Of a stretch of 60,115 nt of DNA, positions 45,627 through 55,993 are shown one piece after another. The notes beneath the pieces were generated by a model that saw only the letters and a list, made by a program, of their open reading frames with translations, was not told the DNA's origin and did not search any database. The DNA comes from a virus, in the IMG/VR virus record IMGVR_UViG_3300009182_000067, positions 1-60,115 of that record; one strand, given 5' to 3'. How positions within the stretch are numbered: the stretch's first letter is position 1; each line of letters starts with the position of its first letter. A program made the translations under genes and the position numbers.

Positions 45627-46982
45627 TTATAGTACGTTCTGTACACGTACACGGCGATAGTATACGTTGTTGTTAGAACCAATTGAAGATGCTAATGTAG
45701 TACCTGTTGCGAATGGGTTAGCAGCCATACCGTAACGTGTCTTGAAACCAATTTTAGGTTGGAAGGTGTTAGGGTCAACAGCACGAACCATTTGTAGAGG
45801 TACGTATGGGCAGTAGAATACACCAGCGTCAAACGCTGAAGCACCTTTGTAACCAACTACATAGAATTGGTCGTTTGCGCCACCATTAGATGCATATGGA
45901 TCGATATAAACTTTATAACGACCATTCAATACGCCAGCGAAAGTATTACCTGTGTCATCAACAGTTAGGTTAGTTGATAGAGCAGGAGCGTAGTCAAGAA
46001 CACCAGCCATTGCTAATGCAGATGCAACATCTGAAGAGCAAAGGATGAAGTTACCTTTTCCACGACGTGTTTCTTGAGCGATTACGTTAGCATCACGTTC
46101 GATTTGGAACAATAGACCTTTGAATTTCTCAACAGACCAACGACCATTAGAGTCAGTATCCAAGTCAAAAATACCAGCTGTTGTAACTGTACCACTGTTA
46201 GCACCAGACTTAGCTGTGTAATAGATTGTACGGATAACTTCACGATTGATTTCGGCAAGAATTTCTGTTGAAAGAATATTGCTTAGTTCGCTTTCAGCGT
46301 CAAGACCATGAACTGATTTCAAGTCTTGTGCTAATTCGATTGAGTATTCAGCCTTTAGAGCACGTGACTTAGCAGTAACGCTTGTCTTCTCGATTGAGAA
46401 TGCCATTTGGTTGAATGTTGTAGAACCAGGACCTGGATCAGAAGCAGGTGAAGCACCTGTTTGTGAAGATGTATAACCACCTTCAGCCTGAGCTGTAGTC
46501 ATACCACCTGGAGCATTAACTGAACTAAACCAGTTAGAACCAGAGATAGTTGATTCGTTAGTGTTAGCACCTAAGTCACCACCAGAGAACTCAGCGTCAG
46601 CTTCGTTGTATAGTGCCTCAGTACCACCTTGTGTTGAATAACGTGACTTCATCGCGAAGATTAAGCCAGTTGGACCAGTCATCGGTTGAACACCGCAAAT
46701 GTCATAAGCGATCATTTGTGGAGCAGCACGACGTACTAGGTTGATAAGAATTGGGTCATACTTAGCAACACCACCAGTGTCTGGGTTTGTTGATGAGCCG
46801 TTGTAGTTAGACATTGTTGGAGCTGTCTCAAACAATGCGCTACGCTCTTCGCGTAATGCCTTTTCTTGGTTTTCTAAAAGAACTGCAGTAACTTCTTTAC
46901 GGTACTGGTCTTTGATTTCTGGCGCAGATTCGTGTTCTAGAATCGGTGCCCATTTTTTTACGAGATCTTCTCTTAACATCAT
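45627..46982 (-). CDS. 23: Major capsid protein gp23
   Basis: 451 residues. N-terminal propeptide of about 52 residues ends ALFE-TAPTMS, a gp21-type cleavage site. RRAAPQMIAYDICGVQPMTGP, and FAMKSRYSTQG are family signatures of T4-like gp23. Forms the capsid hexamers. An adjacent ATG gives two possible starts (MMLRED...). The terminator follows closely. Confidence 0.97.
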   Translation of the reverse strand: MMLREDLVKKWAPILEHESAPEIKDQYRKEVTAVLLENQEKALREERSALFETAPTMSNYNGSSTNPDTGGVAKYDPILINLVRRAAPQMIAYDICGVQPMTGPTGLIFAMKSRYSTQGGTEALYNEADAEFSGGDLGANTNESTISGSNWFSSVNAPGGMTTAQAEGGYTSSQTGASPASDPGPGSTTFNQMAFSIEKTSVTAKSRALKAEYSIELAQDLKSVHGLDAESELSNILSTEILAEINREVIRTIYYTAKSGANSGTVTTAGIFDLDTDSNGRWSVEKFKGLLFQIERDANVIAQETRRGKGNFILCSSDVASALAMAGVLDYAPALSTNLTVDDTGNTFAGVLNGRYKVYIDPYASNGGANDQFYVVGYKGASAFDAGVFYCPYVPLQMVRAVDPNTFQPKIGFKTRYGMAANPFATGTTLASSIGSNNNVYYRRVRVQNVL

Positions 46983-47010
46983 TGTAGTTTCTCCTGAAAG
47001 GGTTTTGGTT

Positions 47011-48084
47011 TTATCTTAGTTTCTTAATTGCTGAAGCATAATGAGCCACTGATTCATTAATCATCTGCTCATCAGTTGACACTTGAGTATCAACATCTTT
47101 AGCCACAGGGGATGACTTCTTGAAATATGATTCACGAATCAACTGTAGTTTACCTTGTAGGGTATCAGCATCTTCGCTAACAATTTCAGCTGCCAAACCT
47201 TTGAATTTCTCTGCTTCTGTGTCAGTTAAACCTTCACATAAGCCAGAAACGATTTCTGCTCGCTTCATTTCTGCAATTTGCTTGCTCATTTCAATATTTG
47301 CATTTACGGAATCATTCAATTTGCTGCCTAATTCACTGACTTGTTCTTCAAGTGATCCTAGAACATCATACTTCTCTGCTGGGACATCGACGTAGTGCTC
47401 TTCGAATACTCTCTTGATACCATCAATGAAAGATTCTGCAAGTTCAGCTTTAATTCCGCTTTCGAGGGCAAGTTCATTCTGTTTCATCCACTGCTCGGTA
47501 ATATAACCGAGATATCCATCAACCTTTTCAACGAGTTCCTCTTTAATTTTCACAAACTCTTCTACGAGTTGTGCATCATACTGCTCTTGGATTTTAACAA
47601 GTTCAGTTTTGATTCTTGACGTAACAGCTGCTTCAAAAATAGTAGCTGCTTTTTCTTTAAATTCTTCTGATAGGTCTTCACCATCAACCAATGCTGCAAC
47701 ATCTTCAGCCATGCCATGAGAAACACCACCTGGAGTGATATCAATTTTAGCACCTGCTGCTTTGTATTGACCAGCAACTGGATCTTTTACACTTGGTTGT
47801 GGCTCAGAGCCAGCACCACCTTGACCAGATCTAGATGTATCTTTAGATGTTCCTGGAGCTGGAGGTGCAAAGTTGTTGTTACGATCATTGTCGTCATTAT
47901 CACCATCAACATTAGCATCAGAAGATACCTGTTTGTTTGATTTTTCTTTGATTGTTGCTTTAGCAGATGTGTTGTTAGAACCTTCTGATGCTTCACCATC
48001 TGGATCTTGACCATTAATGGCTTTTAATTCCTGAAGTTTTTGCGATTCAGCTAACAATTCTGCGATTTTTCTTTCAATTGACAT
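47011..48084 (-). CDS. 22: Prohead core scaffold gp22
   Basis: 357 residues. Extended acidic coiled-coil protein with a Gly/Asn/Asp-rich linker (about 35-110) and ending SVAHYASAIKKLR. N-terminus MSIERKIAELLAESQKLQEL is typical of the scaffold. gp22 fills the prohead and is later degraded by gp21. It lies between gp21 and gp23 in the normal order. Longer than T4 gp22 (269). Confidence 0.92.
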   Translation of the reverse strand: MSIERKIAELLAESQKLQELKAINGQDPDGEASEGSNNTSAKATIKEKSNKQVSSDANVDGDNDDNDRNNNFAPPAPGTSKDTSRSGQGGAGSEPQPSVKDPVAGQYKAAGAKIDITPGGVSHGMAEDVAALVDGEDLSEEFKEKAATIFEAAVTSRIKTELVKIQEQYDAQLVEEFVKIKEELVEKVDGYLGYITEQWMKQNELALESGIKAELAESFIDGIKRVFEEHYVDVPAEKYDVLGSLEEQVSELGSKLNDSVNANIEMSKQIAEMKRAEIVSGLCEGLTDTEAEKFKGLAAEIVSEDADTLQGKLQLIRESYFKKSSPVAKDVDTQVSTDEQMINESVAHYASAIKKLR

Positions 48085-48135
48085 TCTAGTCTCCTGTTTT
48101 TAAGTAGGTTATGTCCGATTAGTTTCGATAAAGTC

Positions 48136-48143
48136 TATTTATA
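48136..48143 (-). promoter_or_regulatory. T4-type late promoter TATAAATA
   Basis: Exact TATAAATA in the gp21-gp22 gap, 51 bases before the gp22 start. It would drive gp22 and gp23. Confidence 0.75.
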
Positions 48144-48147
48144 ATTT

Positions 48148-48798
48148 TCAAAGTTTAGATAAAAACTTCTGAAATTCAATAATAGATTGTTCTTTAAGTC
48201 TTCTAGAAGGAGTGTTTCGGATAGTTCTTTTTGCTTCTTCTATGTTTCTTTGCACATATTTTCCATCAACATATACCCACTCTACGTTTTCCATAATGCC
48301 ACGAACGAAGGCATCTGGAGCACTTGGGTCGGCGACGATATCAGCTGCAGTTGATAACATAAAGTCATCCTGAACAATCTGAACACCTTCGTTGTTTGCT
48401 TTTAGAGATCCAAGCGCACGGCTTGAAACACCAAGATTTGCGCCACCATCAAGTAATCCTCTTGCGATCATACCCATTGGTGTCTCTAAAATTTTGGCTC
48501 TACCAATCCAGTTTGTTCCTTCTTTCTTTAAAGAAGTAATCATGTGTGAAACACGATCTAGATTGATTGTTGGTGTATCAGGATGTCCCAATTCACCATA
48601 AGCACGATTCTTTTCAACATACTCTTTGATGTAACGATTAACTTCATTATCCATTGTTTTCTCTGGATACATACGACCATTACGATTCTTGAGTTCTGAT
48701 TGAAGGTACACACCTTCAATGTAATATTGTTTACCCTTACCTAGTTTTTCTTCAACTATGTAACTTGTTTGTTCGAAAACTTCTCTAATTAGTTTCAT
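48148..48798 (-). CDS. 21: Prohead protease gp21
   Basis: 216 residues. H72 in ELGHPDTP and S125 in GVSSRALGS fit the catalytic His and Ser of the T4 gp21 (peptidase U9) family. It cleaves gp23, scaffold and internal proteins after LxE/IxE-type sites. The same protease would process the N-termini of the three probable cargo proteins at 2451-5177. Confidence 0.93.
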   Translation of the reverse strand: MKLIREVFEQTSYIVEEKLGKGKQYYIEGVYLQSELKNRNGRMYPEKTMDNEVNRYIKEYVEKNRAYGELGHPDTPTINLDRVSHMITSLKKEGTNWIGRAKILETPMGMIARGLLDGGANLGVSSRALGSLKANNEGVQIVQDDFMLSTAADIVADPSAPDAFVRGIMENVEWVYVDGKYVQRNIEEAKRTIRNTPSRRLKEQSIIEFQKFLSKL

Positions 48799-48800
48799 GA

Positions 48801-49229
48801 TTAACTTCCTACAGCAGCTGGGTTATCACCACCACCAAATTGAGCAGTCTCAATTTTAGGTGAGTATCCAGTTTGTTTACGTAGTTTGAGAATTAGAGTT
48901 GCTTCAGCACCAGAAACAGTAACTACGATATCAGAAGTGTTGTTTTGCGTTTGCGCAAACCCTTGTCCTTGAAAATCAAACGTACCACTGTTTTCTGGTG
49001 CGAATGTCATTTGGTTAACAGAGTTACGAGTAACAGTAATTGCTGATGTTAGTAAACCAGAAACCATATAACCAGTAATATCAACAGTTGGTGTACCACC
49101 AGAAGTAAGTGACTGCGAGGAAGCAAGCAAGTCTGTGTTTAGACTGATGGTCGCTGAAGCAGCAGTACCACTAACTTGGACAATAGTCTCTAAGTTAGTA
49201 TTTCTTAAAATTGTTTTTGTAACAGCCAT
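48801..49229 (-). CDS. Putative virion protein, 142 aa
   Basis: 142 residues, beta-rich and Thr/Ser/Ala-rich (TNLETIVQVSGTAASATISL, SAITVTRNSVNQMTFAPENS), ending DNPAAVGS. Low in charge. Lies in the prohead gene cluster between gp21 and the gp68-like gene, so a capsid decoration or head-associated role is likely by position. I do not recognise the family. Confidence 0.6.
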   Translation of the reverse strand: MAVTKTILRNTNLETIVQVSGTAASATISLNTDLLASSQSLTSGGTPTVDITGYMVSGLLTSAITVTRNSVNQMTFAPENSGTFDFQGQGFAQTQNNTSDIVVTVSGAEATLILKLRKQTGYSPKIETAQFGGGDNPAAVGS

Positions 49230-49232
49230 TTG

Positions 49233-49799
49233 TTATCCTTGTAATTGTCTGACTACTGACACAAAATTATCTCTACTTTCTGTCATATAATCAATAATCT
49301 CTTGTTTATCATTACAATTATTTAGCAATTCACTGATCTTTTGCATCGTTTGTTCACCGATAGCAACTTGTTTACCATCATTTAATTTAAAATCTAATTT
49401 TGTATCAAAAATATTGGCAGTTTTATAAGAATTTCTCATCTCCAACAAAACTGGATCAATAGTAAAAACCTTAGAGGAAGCAAGAGTCATGTAGTTTTCA
49501 ATAAGTTTGGTCGTAATTTTAGTATCTTCGTTATATTTTTTGATAGTCGATGCAATCTTAGTTTCTGATATGTCTTCGTATAGTCTTATCTTCGTCTTGC
49601 TTGCTGTCTCTTGTAAATCAATATAATCTCTTACTTCCTCTAAACTTTCTAACCTTACCTCTAACTGAATACCATCAACAAAATATTCACCTTTATCATT
49701 TTCCACAATTTTGTGGTTGTAATGTGAAGCAACGGAAACTACGTTGCCGTAGTTCCCTTGTGAACTGTATAGTTTGCTAACAAACTCATTCAGTTTCAT
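49233..49799 (-). CDS. 68: Prohead core protein gp68-like
   Basis: 188 residues. Starts MKLNEFVSKLYSSQG and has helical acidic and basic parts (EDISETKIASTIKKYNEDTK, TMQKISELLNNCNDKQEIID). Position between the small acidic gp67-like gene and gp21 suggests gp68, the prohead core protein. The name is by synteny; sequence similarity to T4 gp68 is not obvious to me. Confidence 0.55.
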   Translation of the reverse strand: MKLNEFVSKLYSSQGNYGNVVSVASHYNHKIVENDKGEYFVDGIQLEVRLESLEEVRDYIDLQETASKTKIRLYEDISETKIASTIKKYNEDTKITTKLIENYMTLASSKVFTIDPVLLEMRNSYKTANIFDTKLDFKLNDGKQVAIGEQTMQKISELLNNCNDKQEIIDYMTESRDNFVSVVRQLQG

Positions 49800-50001
49800 C
49801 TGCCTGTTCCTCTGTTGCTAATTCTTCTACTTCAAGATCTTCTTCTGCAACAGGATTAAAATATGTGTTAGCAACTTCTTGACGATATGTATCAATTCTA
49901 TCTGCTACTCTAGTAACCATCAAATCATTGAATGTTGCCTCAGATCCTACTGGGTTTTCATCAATAATTGTATCAATCAGTTCGCGAATTTTGTCATCCA
50001 T
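49786..50001 (-). CDS. 67: Prohead core protein gp67-like
   Basis: 71 residues, acidic C-terminus (EEDLEVEELATEEQADETE). The size, acidity and position directly after portal gp20 match T4 gp67. It overlaps the gp68-like gene by 14 bases. Scaffold component cleaved during maturation in T4. Confidence 0.6.
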   Translation of the reverse strand: MDDKIRELIDTIIDENPVGSEATFNDLMVTRVADRIDTYRQEVANTYFNPVAEEDLEVEELATEEQADETE

Positions 50002-50003
50002 AA

Positions 50004-51584
50004 TTACTCTCCTTGTTGTTGGGCAGTTGGTGCTTCCTGTGCTTCAGGTGGAGCATTTTGCTGCAAATAATTTTGTTGGGCTGTTTGTGTAACACCAGCA
50101 ACCATACCTTGATGGTCAGCTGCCACAACATCCAAATCTTTCTCAGTTTCAATCTGAGTCTGAATTTCTTTAATATCCTGATCAGTCAAGCGTAGGATCT
50201 TAGATTGGATATACTCTCTTGAGTAATATTTACCAACGAAAGGATCCATTTGTTGCACCATTGCAACACGACCATTCACGATTTCATTTTCTTTTAGTTC
50301 TGAATAGTAATTATCTCTTACATAATCAAAACGAATATTCTTTTTAATTTCATCCCACTCATCTTCACGAATGATTCCTTTAAGAATCAACTGAACACGA
50401 ATTACCTCTAAAAACAACATAGAGAAACGTGCACGAAGTCTATCAATAAACTTTGAAAACTTCACCTCATCACGAGATATTTCTGAAGATTTACCAAGAT
50501 TGAAGCCATTTGATTCTTGGCTTTGTCTTGACATTGGGACGTTCAATGACATAAGCAATTTTGTCTTGAAGTAAGTGACGTCATCCATCTGTCCTAGATT
50601 CTGACCACCCTGCAATGTTGTAATTTCTGTACCCTTGCCACCTTCGCGACGAGGCATCCAAAAATCTTCAAGCATTGACATATGCTTACGGTCATCTCTA
50701 ATCTCACCAGTTGTTGCATCATAAACAAGTTTATTACGATACTTGTTCATAATATCACGGATATATTGTTCCGCTTTAATCTTTGGTAAGTTACCCACGT
50801 CAATATAGAAAATACGACGTTCAGGCGCACGACTTACTCGATAGATAACGATTGAATCCTCAAGCATTTTTAACATGTTAACTGGCTTAATTGCCTTGTG
50901 TAAATAACTTAGAACCAAGTTCTTAGTTGTATCAACAAGACCAGATGTGCATGAAACAACACTATCTGCGCTCAGTTTAACACCTTGTGCTGCTGAGTTT
51001 GTGATACCTTTGTCATTAAAAACATAATAATCTTTTATGTCAGTAATAACATCTGTACCAGTTTGCTTTACACGCTCTTTCTTGACTTCTTTTACTTTAC
51101 GAATCTTAAGAGCATCAATATAACGAAGTTCTTTGATACCTGCTTTTGGATCTTTCTCATCAATCAATACTTGATAATGAGTTTTTCCATCAACATACCA
51201 TGTTCTAAAAATGTCATGTCCCTTTTGGTGGAAACCCAAAAGAGCAAGGACATTAGTAAATTCGTCATTAAATTTTTTCTTGATATTGTCAGATAATTTG
51301 ACAGAATCAAGATTAAGTTTGATTGGTGGTTGATTATCTACAACCACCAATGCTTCATTTACGATATCTTCAATCGCAGCGTCAACTTCCGTATATCCTG
51401 CGATCTCTCTATACTTTCTAATTAAATCAACATCATTCTGTATAATTGTATCCGTATTAAGGACTTGCGCATAGTATCCAGCTTGTGATGCTACTAAGGC
51501 AGAACCATCATCAACTGGTGGGTTCACCACTGATTCTAGTTGTTCATCCTTCTTACGTTTTATTTCAAAGCCAAAAAATTGCAT
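50004..51584 (-). CDS. 20: Portal protein gp20
   Basis: 526 residues. VDLIRKYREIAGYTEVDAAI, IVNEALVV, the RAPERRIFYIDVGNLPK signature and FWMPRREGGKGTEITTLQGG are strongly conserved in T4-like portals. Dodecameric ring at the capsid vertex for packaging. Ends in a Gln/Pro/Ala tail. Confidence 0.97.
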   Translation of the reverse strand: MQFFGFEIKRKKDEQLESVVNPPVDDGSALVASQAGYYAQVLNTDTIIQNDVDLIRKYREIAGYTEVDAAIEDIVNEALVVVDNQPPIKLNLDSVKLSDNIKKKFNDEFTNVLALLGFHQKGHDIFRTWYVDGKTHYQVLIDEKDPKAGIKELRYIDALKIRKVKEVKKERVKQTGTDVITDIKDYYVFNDKGITNSAAQGVKLSADSVVSCTSGLVDTTKNLVLSYLHKAIKPVNMLKMLEDSIVIYRVSRAPERRIFYIDVGNLPKIKAEQYIRDIMNKYRNKLVYDATTGEIRDDRKHMSMLEDFWMPRREGGKGTEITTLQGGQNLGQMDDVTYFKTKLLMSLNVPMSRQSQESNGFNLGKSSEISRDEVKFSKFIDRLRARFSMLFLEVIRVQLILKGIIREDEWDEIKKNIRFDYVRDNYYSELKENEIVNGRVAMVQQMDPFVGKYYSREYIQSKILRLTDQDIKEIQTQIETEKDLDVVAADHQGMVAGVTQTAQQNYLQQNAPPEAQEAPTAQQQGE

Positions 51585-51610
51585 AGTATCTCCACCAAAG
51601 CATTAATAAA

Positions 51611-52213
51611 TTAAATCGAAATAGGTACGTTAATTCCACCAATGTTGACGTTTGTCGATGCTGAAACTAAACCACCTGTACCAGATGTACTTGTTTCTGA
51701 TGTCCAGTAATTGTATTGGAAAGTTGTTGTAAACTCTTCAATTTGATTATTGGTATCAAAGTTAAGTTCAATTGCTGATAACTCTGTTGGGTATGCGTCA
51801 ACAAACTTATAATGTTTAACTGGCGTACCATTACGATCTAGTTGATATACATCTAAGTCAACTTGGTAATCGCCAGGACGTAAACGACCTGTGTTATTTG
51901 CTACATCGTTAATACCATTCATCCATGATTCAAATGCATTACGTAATGCAAAGTCATTGTCATTGATGATAGTAACTGTCCAAGGTGCGAAAGTTCTTTC
52001 GCCAGCCAAGTTTACTTGACGACCACGGAAGTTAACTGGGGTGTTATCGATTGTTGATGCTGGTAGTTGTGCGCCTTTACAAACGAATTGTCCTTTTGCG
52101 CTCAACAAAGCACCACCAGCCACATATCTTGGGAATGTTAACTGAACGAAAAACTGGTTCGCTCTAGCACCACCCCCAAGTAGATTGGCTTTAAATGCGT
52201 CAATATTTGCCAT
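51611..52213 (-). CDS. 19: Tail tube protein gp19
   Basis: 200 residues. FFVQLTFPRYV, KGQFVCKGAQLPASTIDNTP, and FESWMNGINDVANNTG are gp19 hallmarks. Forms the inner tail tube. Follows gp18 with a 34-base gap that holds a CTAAATA late-like motif. Confidence 0.95.
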   Translation of the reverse strand: MANIDAFKANLLGGGARANQFFVQLTFPRYVAGGALLSAKGQFVCKGAQLPASTIDNTPVNFRGRQVNLAGERTFAPWTVTIINDNDFALRNAFESWMNGINDVANNTGRLRPGDYQVDLDVYQLDRNGTPVKHYKFVDAYPTELSAIELNFDTNNQIEEFTTTFQYNYWTSETSTSGTGGLVSASTNVNIGGINVPISI

Positions 52214-52237
52214 TTAATTTCTCTCCTGTTTATTGTT

Positions 52238-52244
52238 TATTTAG
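52238..52244 (-). promoter_or_regulatory. Late-promoter-like CTAAATA (gp19)
   Basis: CTAAATA 25 bases upstream of the gp19 start. The same heptamer occurs before gp18, suggesting a variant late promoter. Confidence 0.4.
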
Positions 52245-52247
52245 GGG

Positions 52248-54329
52248 TTATCCACCGATCTCATCAAACGAAACGCTTGTTCTAGCAGCAACAAAATTAA
52301 GAGTAATAAAGTTGATAGAACGAGCAGGTTTGATATAGATGTCAGCAACGAACTGATTGGTATCGATAATCTGACCAGTGTTGTTTGATTCATCACAAAC
52401 AACTTTATAGTCATAGATACCACGGCGACCTTGAACATCACGTAGGAATGGCTCTACTAAGTTGCGGAATTGAGCACGAGTGAAACCATCGTTGAATTCG
52501 AACAACTGGAATTTAGCAGCTGTAGAGATTGACTTCTCAAGAATAATAAACAAGCGACGCACGTTGATACGATCAAAAGCGGATGGCTTAGATTGTAGAG
52601 TTTTGTCACCAAACAACACAGTACCTTGTCCTGGGAATGTAGTTACTGGGTTGATACCATTCTTGTAAAGTGTATCACGTTCTGCTTGACTTGGATTGTA
52701 AGAAAGTTTAACAACATTCTTAATTACACCACGATTATAACCACCTGGAGAGAACCATGGGTCAGCAGTAAAGTCAGTACGAGCACATAGACCAGCTACG
52801 TCACCATTCAATGGTACATAGATGTATTTGTCATTATACTTATCGTACATATATTTGTAACCAGAGTCCATAGAAGCATATGAACTTGATGTGTTAACAG
52901 CATTTGAAGATGCAGTTCTGTAGCTGATCAAATTGTTAAACAATGTTGAAGTAGTACAGATTGTTAATGAAGAACCATCGTCCTTAGCAGCTGATACGAA
53001 TGCGATACAATCTTTACGAACCTCAGCAACGCTTTGGATTACATAGTTAGCAACAACTGATTCAACTTCACCAGTAGCAATTAAACCGATGTCGATATTT
53101 TCTGTGTTAGTGAACAAACCGAAAGCAGTTTGTAAACCAGATTTGATAGCTGCATCATGTGCTTTAGAAGAAACTGTATATCCGTCAACACCTTTACCGT
53201 TTGTCATAATAGCAAGAGCACCTGTTGACTCTGTCAAACTATAACCAAGGTATGTTGTATATGGACGCTTAAATGTCTTAAACACTGTATTAGAACCCAT
53301 ACCAAGAGCATTAATGCTAACACCAAAAGCAGCAGCAGAAGATGTATTTTGATATGTAGTTGAAACAACTGCATCTAATTGTTGCATCAACCAAGCGTAA
53401 TCAGAATTACGATTTAGTTGAGTTTTGTAGTAGTTAATTGTACCATCGTTTAACACAGCATCAGATGCTTTAGAAACAGCAGTAAATTTCTCTAGTATTT
53501 GTCCTTGAACACCAGTAAAGTAACCAAGACGATCAACAACAACAATGTGCATTTCATCTTTAGCAGAAGAATAACCATTGTTAGATAGGTATGTTGATGT
53601 TGCTGGAGCTGTTACGAATGAATCATAGTATTCCCACTTGAACACGATTGACACGATACCAGAAGCAATCGCTGGGTTAGATGTTAGAGTAGCAGCTGAT
53701 GCGCTAGTGATAGAAGCAATAGCAGATGTACCCAACAGAGTACCAGTACCTGCAGAACCTGACCAGAACTGAACTACTGTACCAACAGCAGCTTGAGTAG
53801 TTAGAGCACCACCAGTGATTGACAATGCTGTTGAGTTTTGTGTAGCAGCAATAGTACCTGTAGCTGTTTGGCTGAACGAATCAGCATCAGCAACAGAAAT
53901 CTTCAATGAGTTACCCATTGAACCTGGATACTTAGCAATTGTTGACACTGTTGTTGCTGAATAACTTGCGTAGTTAGCAACATAGTCATCTGAACTCTTA
54001 ACTGTAACTGCAGTAACATCTTCAGACTGAGCATTAAACGCAGTCGGAACACCAGATGAGTATGGCAAAGCACGAACAACTACCATATTGCTTGAATATG
54101 ATAAGAAGTTTGCTGCAGTAAAGAATGAGCGAGCAATAAAATCATTAACACCTACTGGTTTACCAAATGTAGATGCTAAATCTGCTTCAGATCCTAATGT
54201 TAGTGCTTGTTCGGCAGGTCCCCAGCGGAAAAATCCAGCTGTTGCGCCTACAGAGGCAGCGATTTGAGGAATTACCAGAGAGAGATCTTTCTCTACAACT
54301 GATATTCCTGGAGAAACTTGAAATGGCAT
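52248..54329 (-). CDS. 18: Tail sheath protein gp18
   Basis: 693 residues. MPFQVSPGISVVEKDLSLVI at the start and the conserved C-terminal sheath domain (PGQGTVLFGDKTLQSKPSAF, RINVRRLFIILEKSI) identify it. The middle (150-260) is a Ser/Thr/Ala-rich insertion domain. Contractile sheath around gp19. Confidence 0.96.
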   Translation of the reverse strand: MPFQVSPGISVVEKDLSLVIPQIAASVGATAGFFRWGPAEQALTLGSEADLASTFGKPVGVNDFIARSFFTAANFLSYSSNMVVVRALPYSSGVPTAFNAQSEDVTAVTVKSSDDYVANYASYSATTVSTIAKYPGSMGNSLKISVADADSFSQTATGTIAATQNSTALSITGGALTTQAAVGTVVQFWSGSAGTGTLLGTSAIASITSASAATLTSNPAIASGIVSIVFKWEYYDSFVTAPATSTYLSNNGYSSAKDEMHIVVVDRLGYFTGVQGQILEKFTAVSKASDAVLNDGTINYYKTQLNRNSDYAWLMQQLDAVVSTTYQNTSSAAAFGVSINALGMGSNTVFKTFKRPYTTYLGYSLTESTGALAIMTNGKGVDGYTVSSKAHDAAIKSGLQTAFGLFTNTENIDIGLIATGEVESVVANYVIQSVAEVRKDCIAFVSAAKDDGSSLTICTTSTLFNNLISYRTASSNAVNTSSSYASMDSGYKYMYDKYNDKYIYVPLNGDVAGLCARTDFTADPWFSPGGYNRGVIKNVVKLSYNPSQAERDTLYKNGINPVTTFPGQGTVLFGDKTLQSKPSAFDRINVRRLFIILEKSISTAAKFQLFEFNDGFTRAQFRNLVEPFLRDVQGRRGIYDYKVVCDESNNTGQIIDTNQFVADIYIKPARSINFITLNFVAARTSVSFDEIGG

Positions 54330-54389
54330 GGCTATATCTCCTTGATACGATTATTTGTCGTTGTTAAACAACCCTATGTTTCATCTTTT

Positions 54390-54396
54390 TATTTAG
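54390..54396 (-). promoter_or_regulatory. Late-promoter-like CTAAATA (gp18)
   Basis: CTAAATA 60 bases upstream of the gp18 start in the gp17-gp18 gap. Confidence 0.4.
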
Positions 54397-54409
54397 TAAT
54401 TTGGTGATT

Positions 54410-55993
54410 TCAGAAGTTTTGAATCACTTCTTCTGGTCTTCCATCATCAATAAACCCAAATGGAGTCAATTCTTCTTCAATCGCTTTCATTTGTTTTTCG
54501 TACATACTCTTTCTCAGATTAACATCTTTAATGCTTAAATCTTTGAAATACGTATTTGTTGTCAACCAACCAAATAACACCAATGGCATAACCAAGTCAT
54601 CGTGATACCCATCATCGGCTTCGTAGGATCCCTTTTTCTCAATAAATGTTGATATTTCAGAAATTGTATCGATATCGTTTACAATCAATTTATTTTCTTC
54701 AACCATACTCTTAAAATTGTGGCAACCGATGCGTTTTACACGCTTATCTGTATTTACCCCAAACTGAACCTTACCTCCACCAAAACCACCTGAGACAACT
54801 TGACCCATGGTAGTTCTATTTACGAAAATTATATTTTCATACATTAGTTCATCGTGCAAGATGTAAGCAACCTGTTCGCTAATGTTAATTTCAATTAATA
54901 CATATGCATCATTATAGTCTGTCGCAATCTTATGTATTACGTTAGGATACAACAGAGGACTTATCTTATTGTTTCTATACTTACCAACCATTTTATAAGG
55001 CAACTCTGTCATGTCAACAATCACAAATGCAGAGTAGTCACCACCAACACCTTTAGCGATGTCAGCAATAATACAGTACTGGTGTCCTTTCTTAGGATAC
55101 TCAGTTAAATCTAAACCATCTTTAGTATGTATAATTTCATCTGGGGATAGTTTAGCAATAGTAGATGCATCAACAAGGGTTAAACTAGAACCCAAGAATT
55201 TACACATTACCTCTTGGTTGTATTTCAACTCACCAAGTTGACGACGCTGTTCTTCAGCCCATGCTTCATCACGTCCTGGAATTTTCCAGTAAGGAATGAA
55301 CATAGGAACAAAGTCATTACGACCTTTCTCTGCATCGTTCCAGAATTTCCAGAAGTGATTATAACCCAATGGAGTTGAGGTAATCAAAATCTTAGATGTC
55401 GTACCAGCAGAGATCGTTGGATAGACAGAAGTAAAGAAAGATTCAGCAACAGTATTCGGAATAATCGCTGCTTCGTCAATATACAACAAGTTAACTGACT
55501 TAGAACGAATACCAGCTGCTGTTGTTGCAGCAGTAAATACCTTTGAACCATTCTCTAATTCAACATCTCCCTTGTTCCAAGTAGTTACCCCCTGCTGCAT
55601 CCAAAGTGGCAAATTCTCGTACATTAATTGATATCTAGAGAGAATTTCACGAGCAGTTGATGCTTTATTGGCCAAAATCGCCACGTTTTTGCTACCCTGA
55701 AACAAAGTGTACCATAATATATATGCAGCTGCAGTTGTTGTTTTACCTTGCTGACGACCTTCCATAATAATAACTTTACGATTATTATGGATCGTTTCAA
55801 TTTTTTCTTTTTGACATTCGTATAATTTAAACTGTTGTAAACCTTTGTCAATCGTAACAATGTAACAATAATTATCTACAAAATAAACTGGGTCTTGCGA
55901 ACATTTGATGTATTCTTGGATGTTCTCTTGAGTAAACTCAACAACAACACCAGCAGCTTTTAAATTCGAATTAGCATTATATGTTTTTGCCAT
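54410..55993 (-). CDS. 17: Terminase large subunit gp17
   Basis: 527 residues. Walker A GRQQGKTT at 79-86, Walker B LLYIDEAA at 169-176, coupling motif TSTPLG, and nuclease acids D311 and D319 in IIADIAKGVGGDYSAF. Packages DNA through gp20 and cuts concatemers. The start abuts the gp15 stop. No gp16-like small terminase gene lies between gp15 and gp17. Confidence 0.97.
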   Translation of the reverse strand: MAKTYNANSNLKAAGVVVEFTQENIQEYIKCSQDPVYFVDNYCYIVTIDKGLQQFKLYECQKEKIETIHNNRKVIIMEGRQQGKTTTAAAYILWYTLFQGSKNVAILANKASTAREILSRYQLMYENLPLWMQQGVTTWNKGDVELENGSKVFTAATTAAGIRSKSVNLLYIDEAAIIPNTVAESFFTSVYPTISAGTTSKILITSTPLGYNHFWKFWNDAEKGRNDFVPMFIPYWKIPGRDEAWAEEQRRQLGELKYNQEVMCKFLGSSLTLVDASTIAKLSPDEIIHTKDGLDLTEYPKKGHQYCIIADIAKGVGGDYSAFVIVDMTELPYKMVGKYRNNKISPLLYPNVIHKIATDYNDAYVLIEINISEQVAYILHDELMYENIIFVNRTTMGQVVSGGFGGGKVQFGVNTDKRVKRIGCHNFKSMVEENKLIVNDIDTISEISTFIEKKGSYEADDGYHDDLVMPLVLFGWLTTNTYFKDLSIKDVNLRKSMYEKQMKAIEEELTPFGFIDDGRPEEVIQNF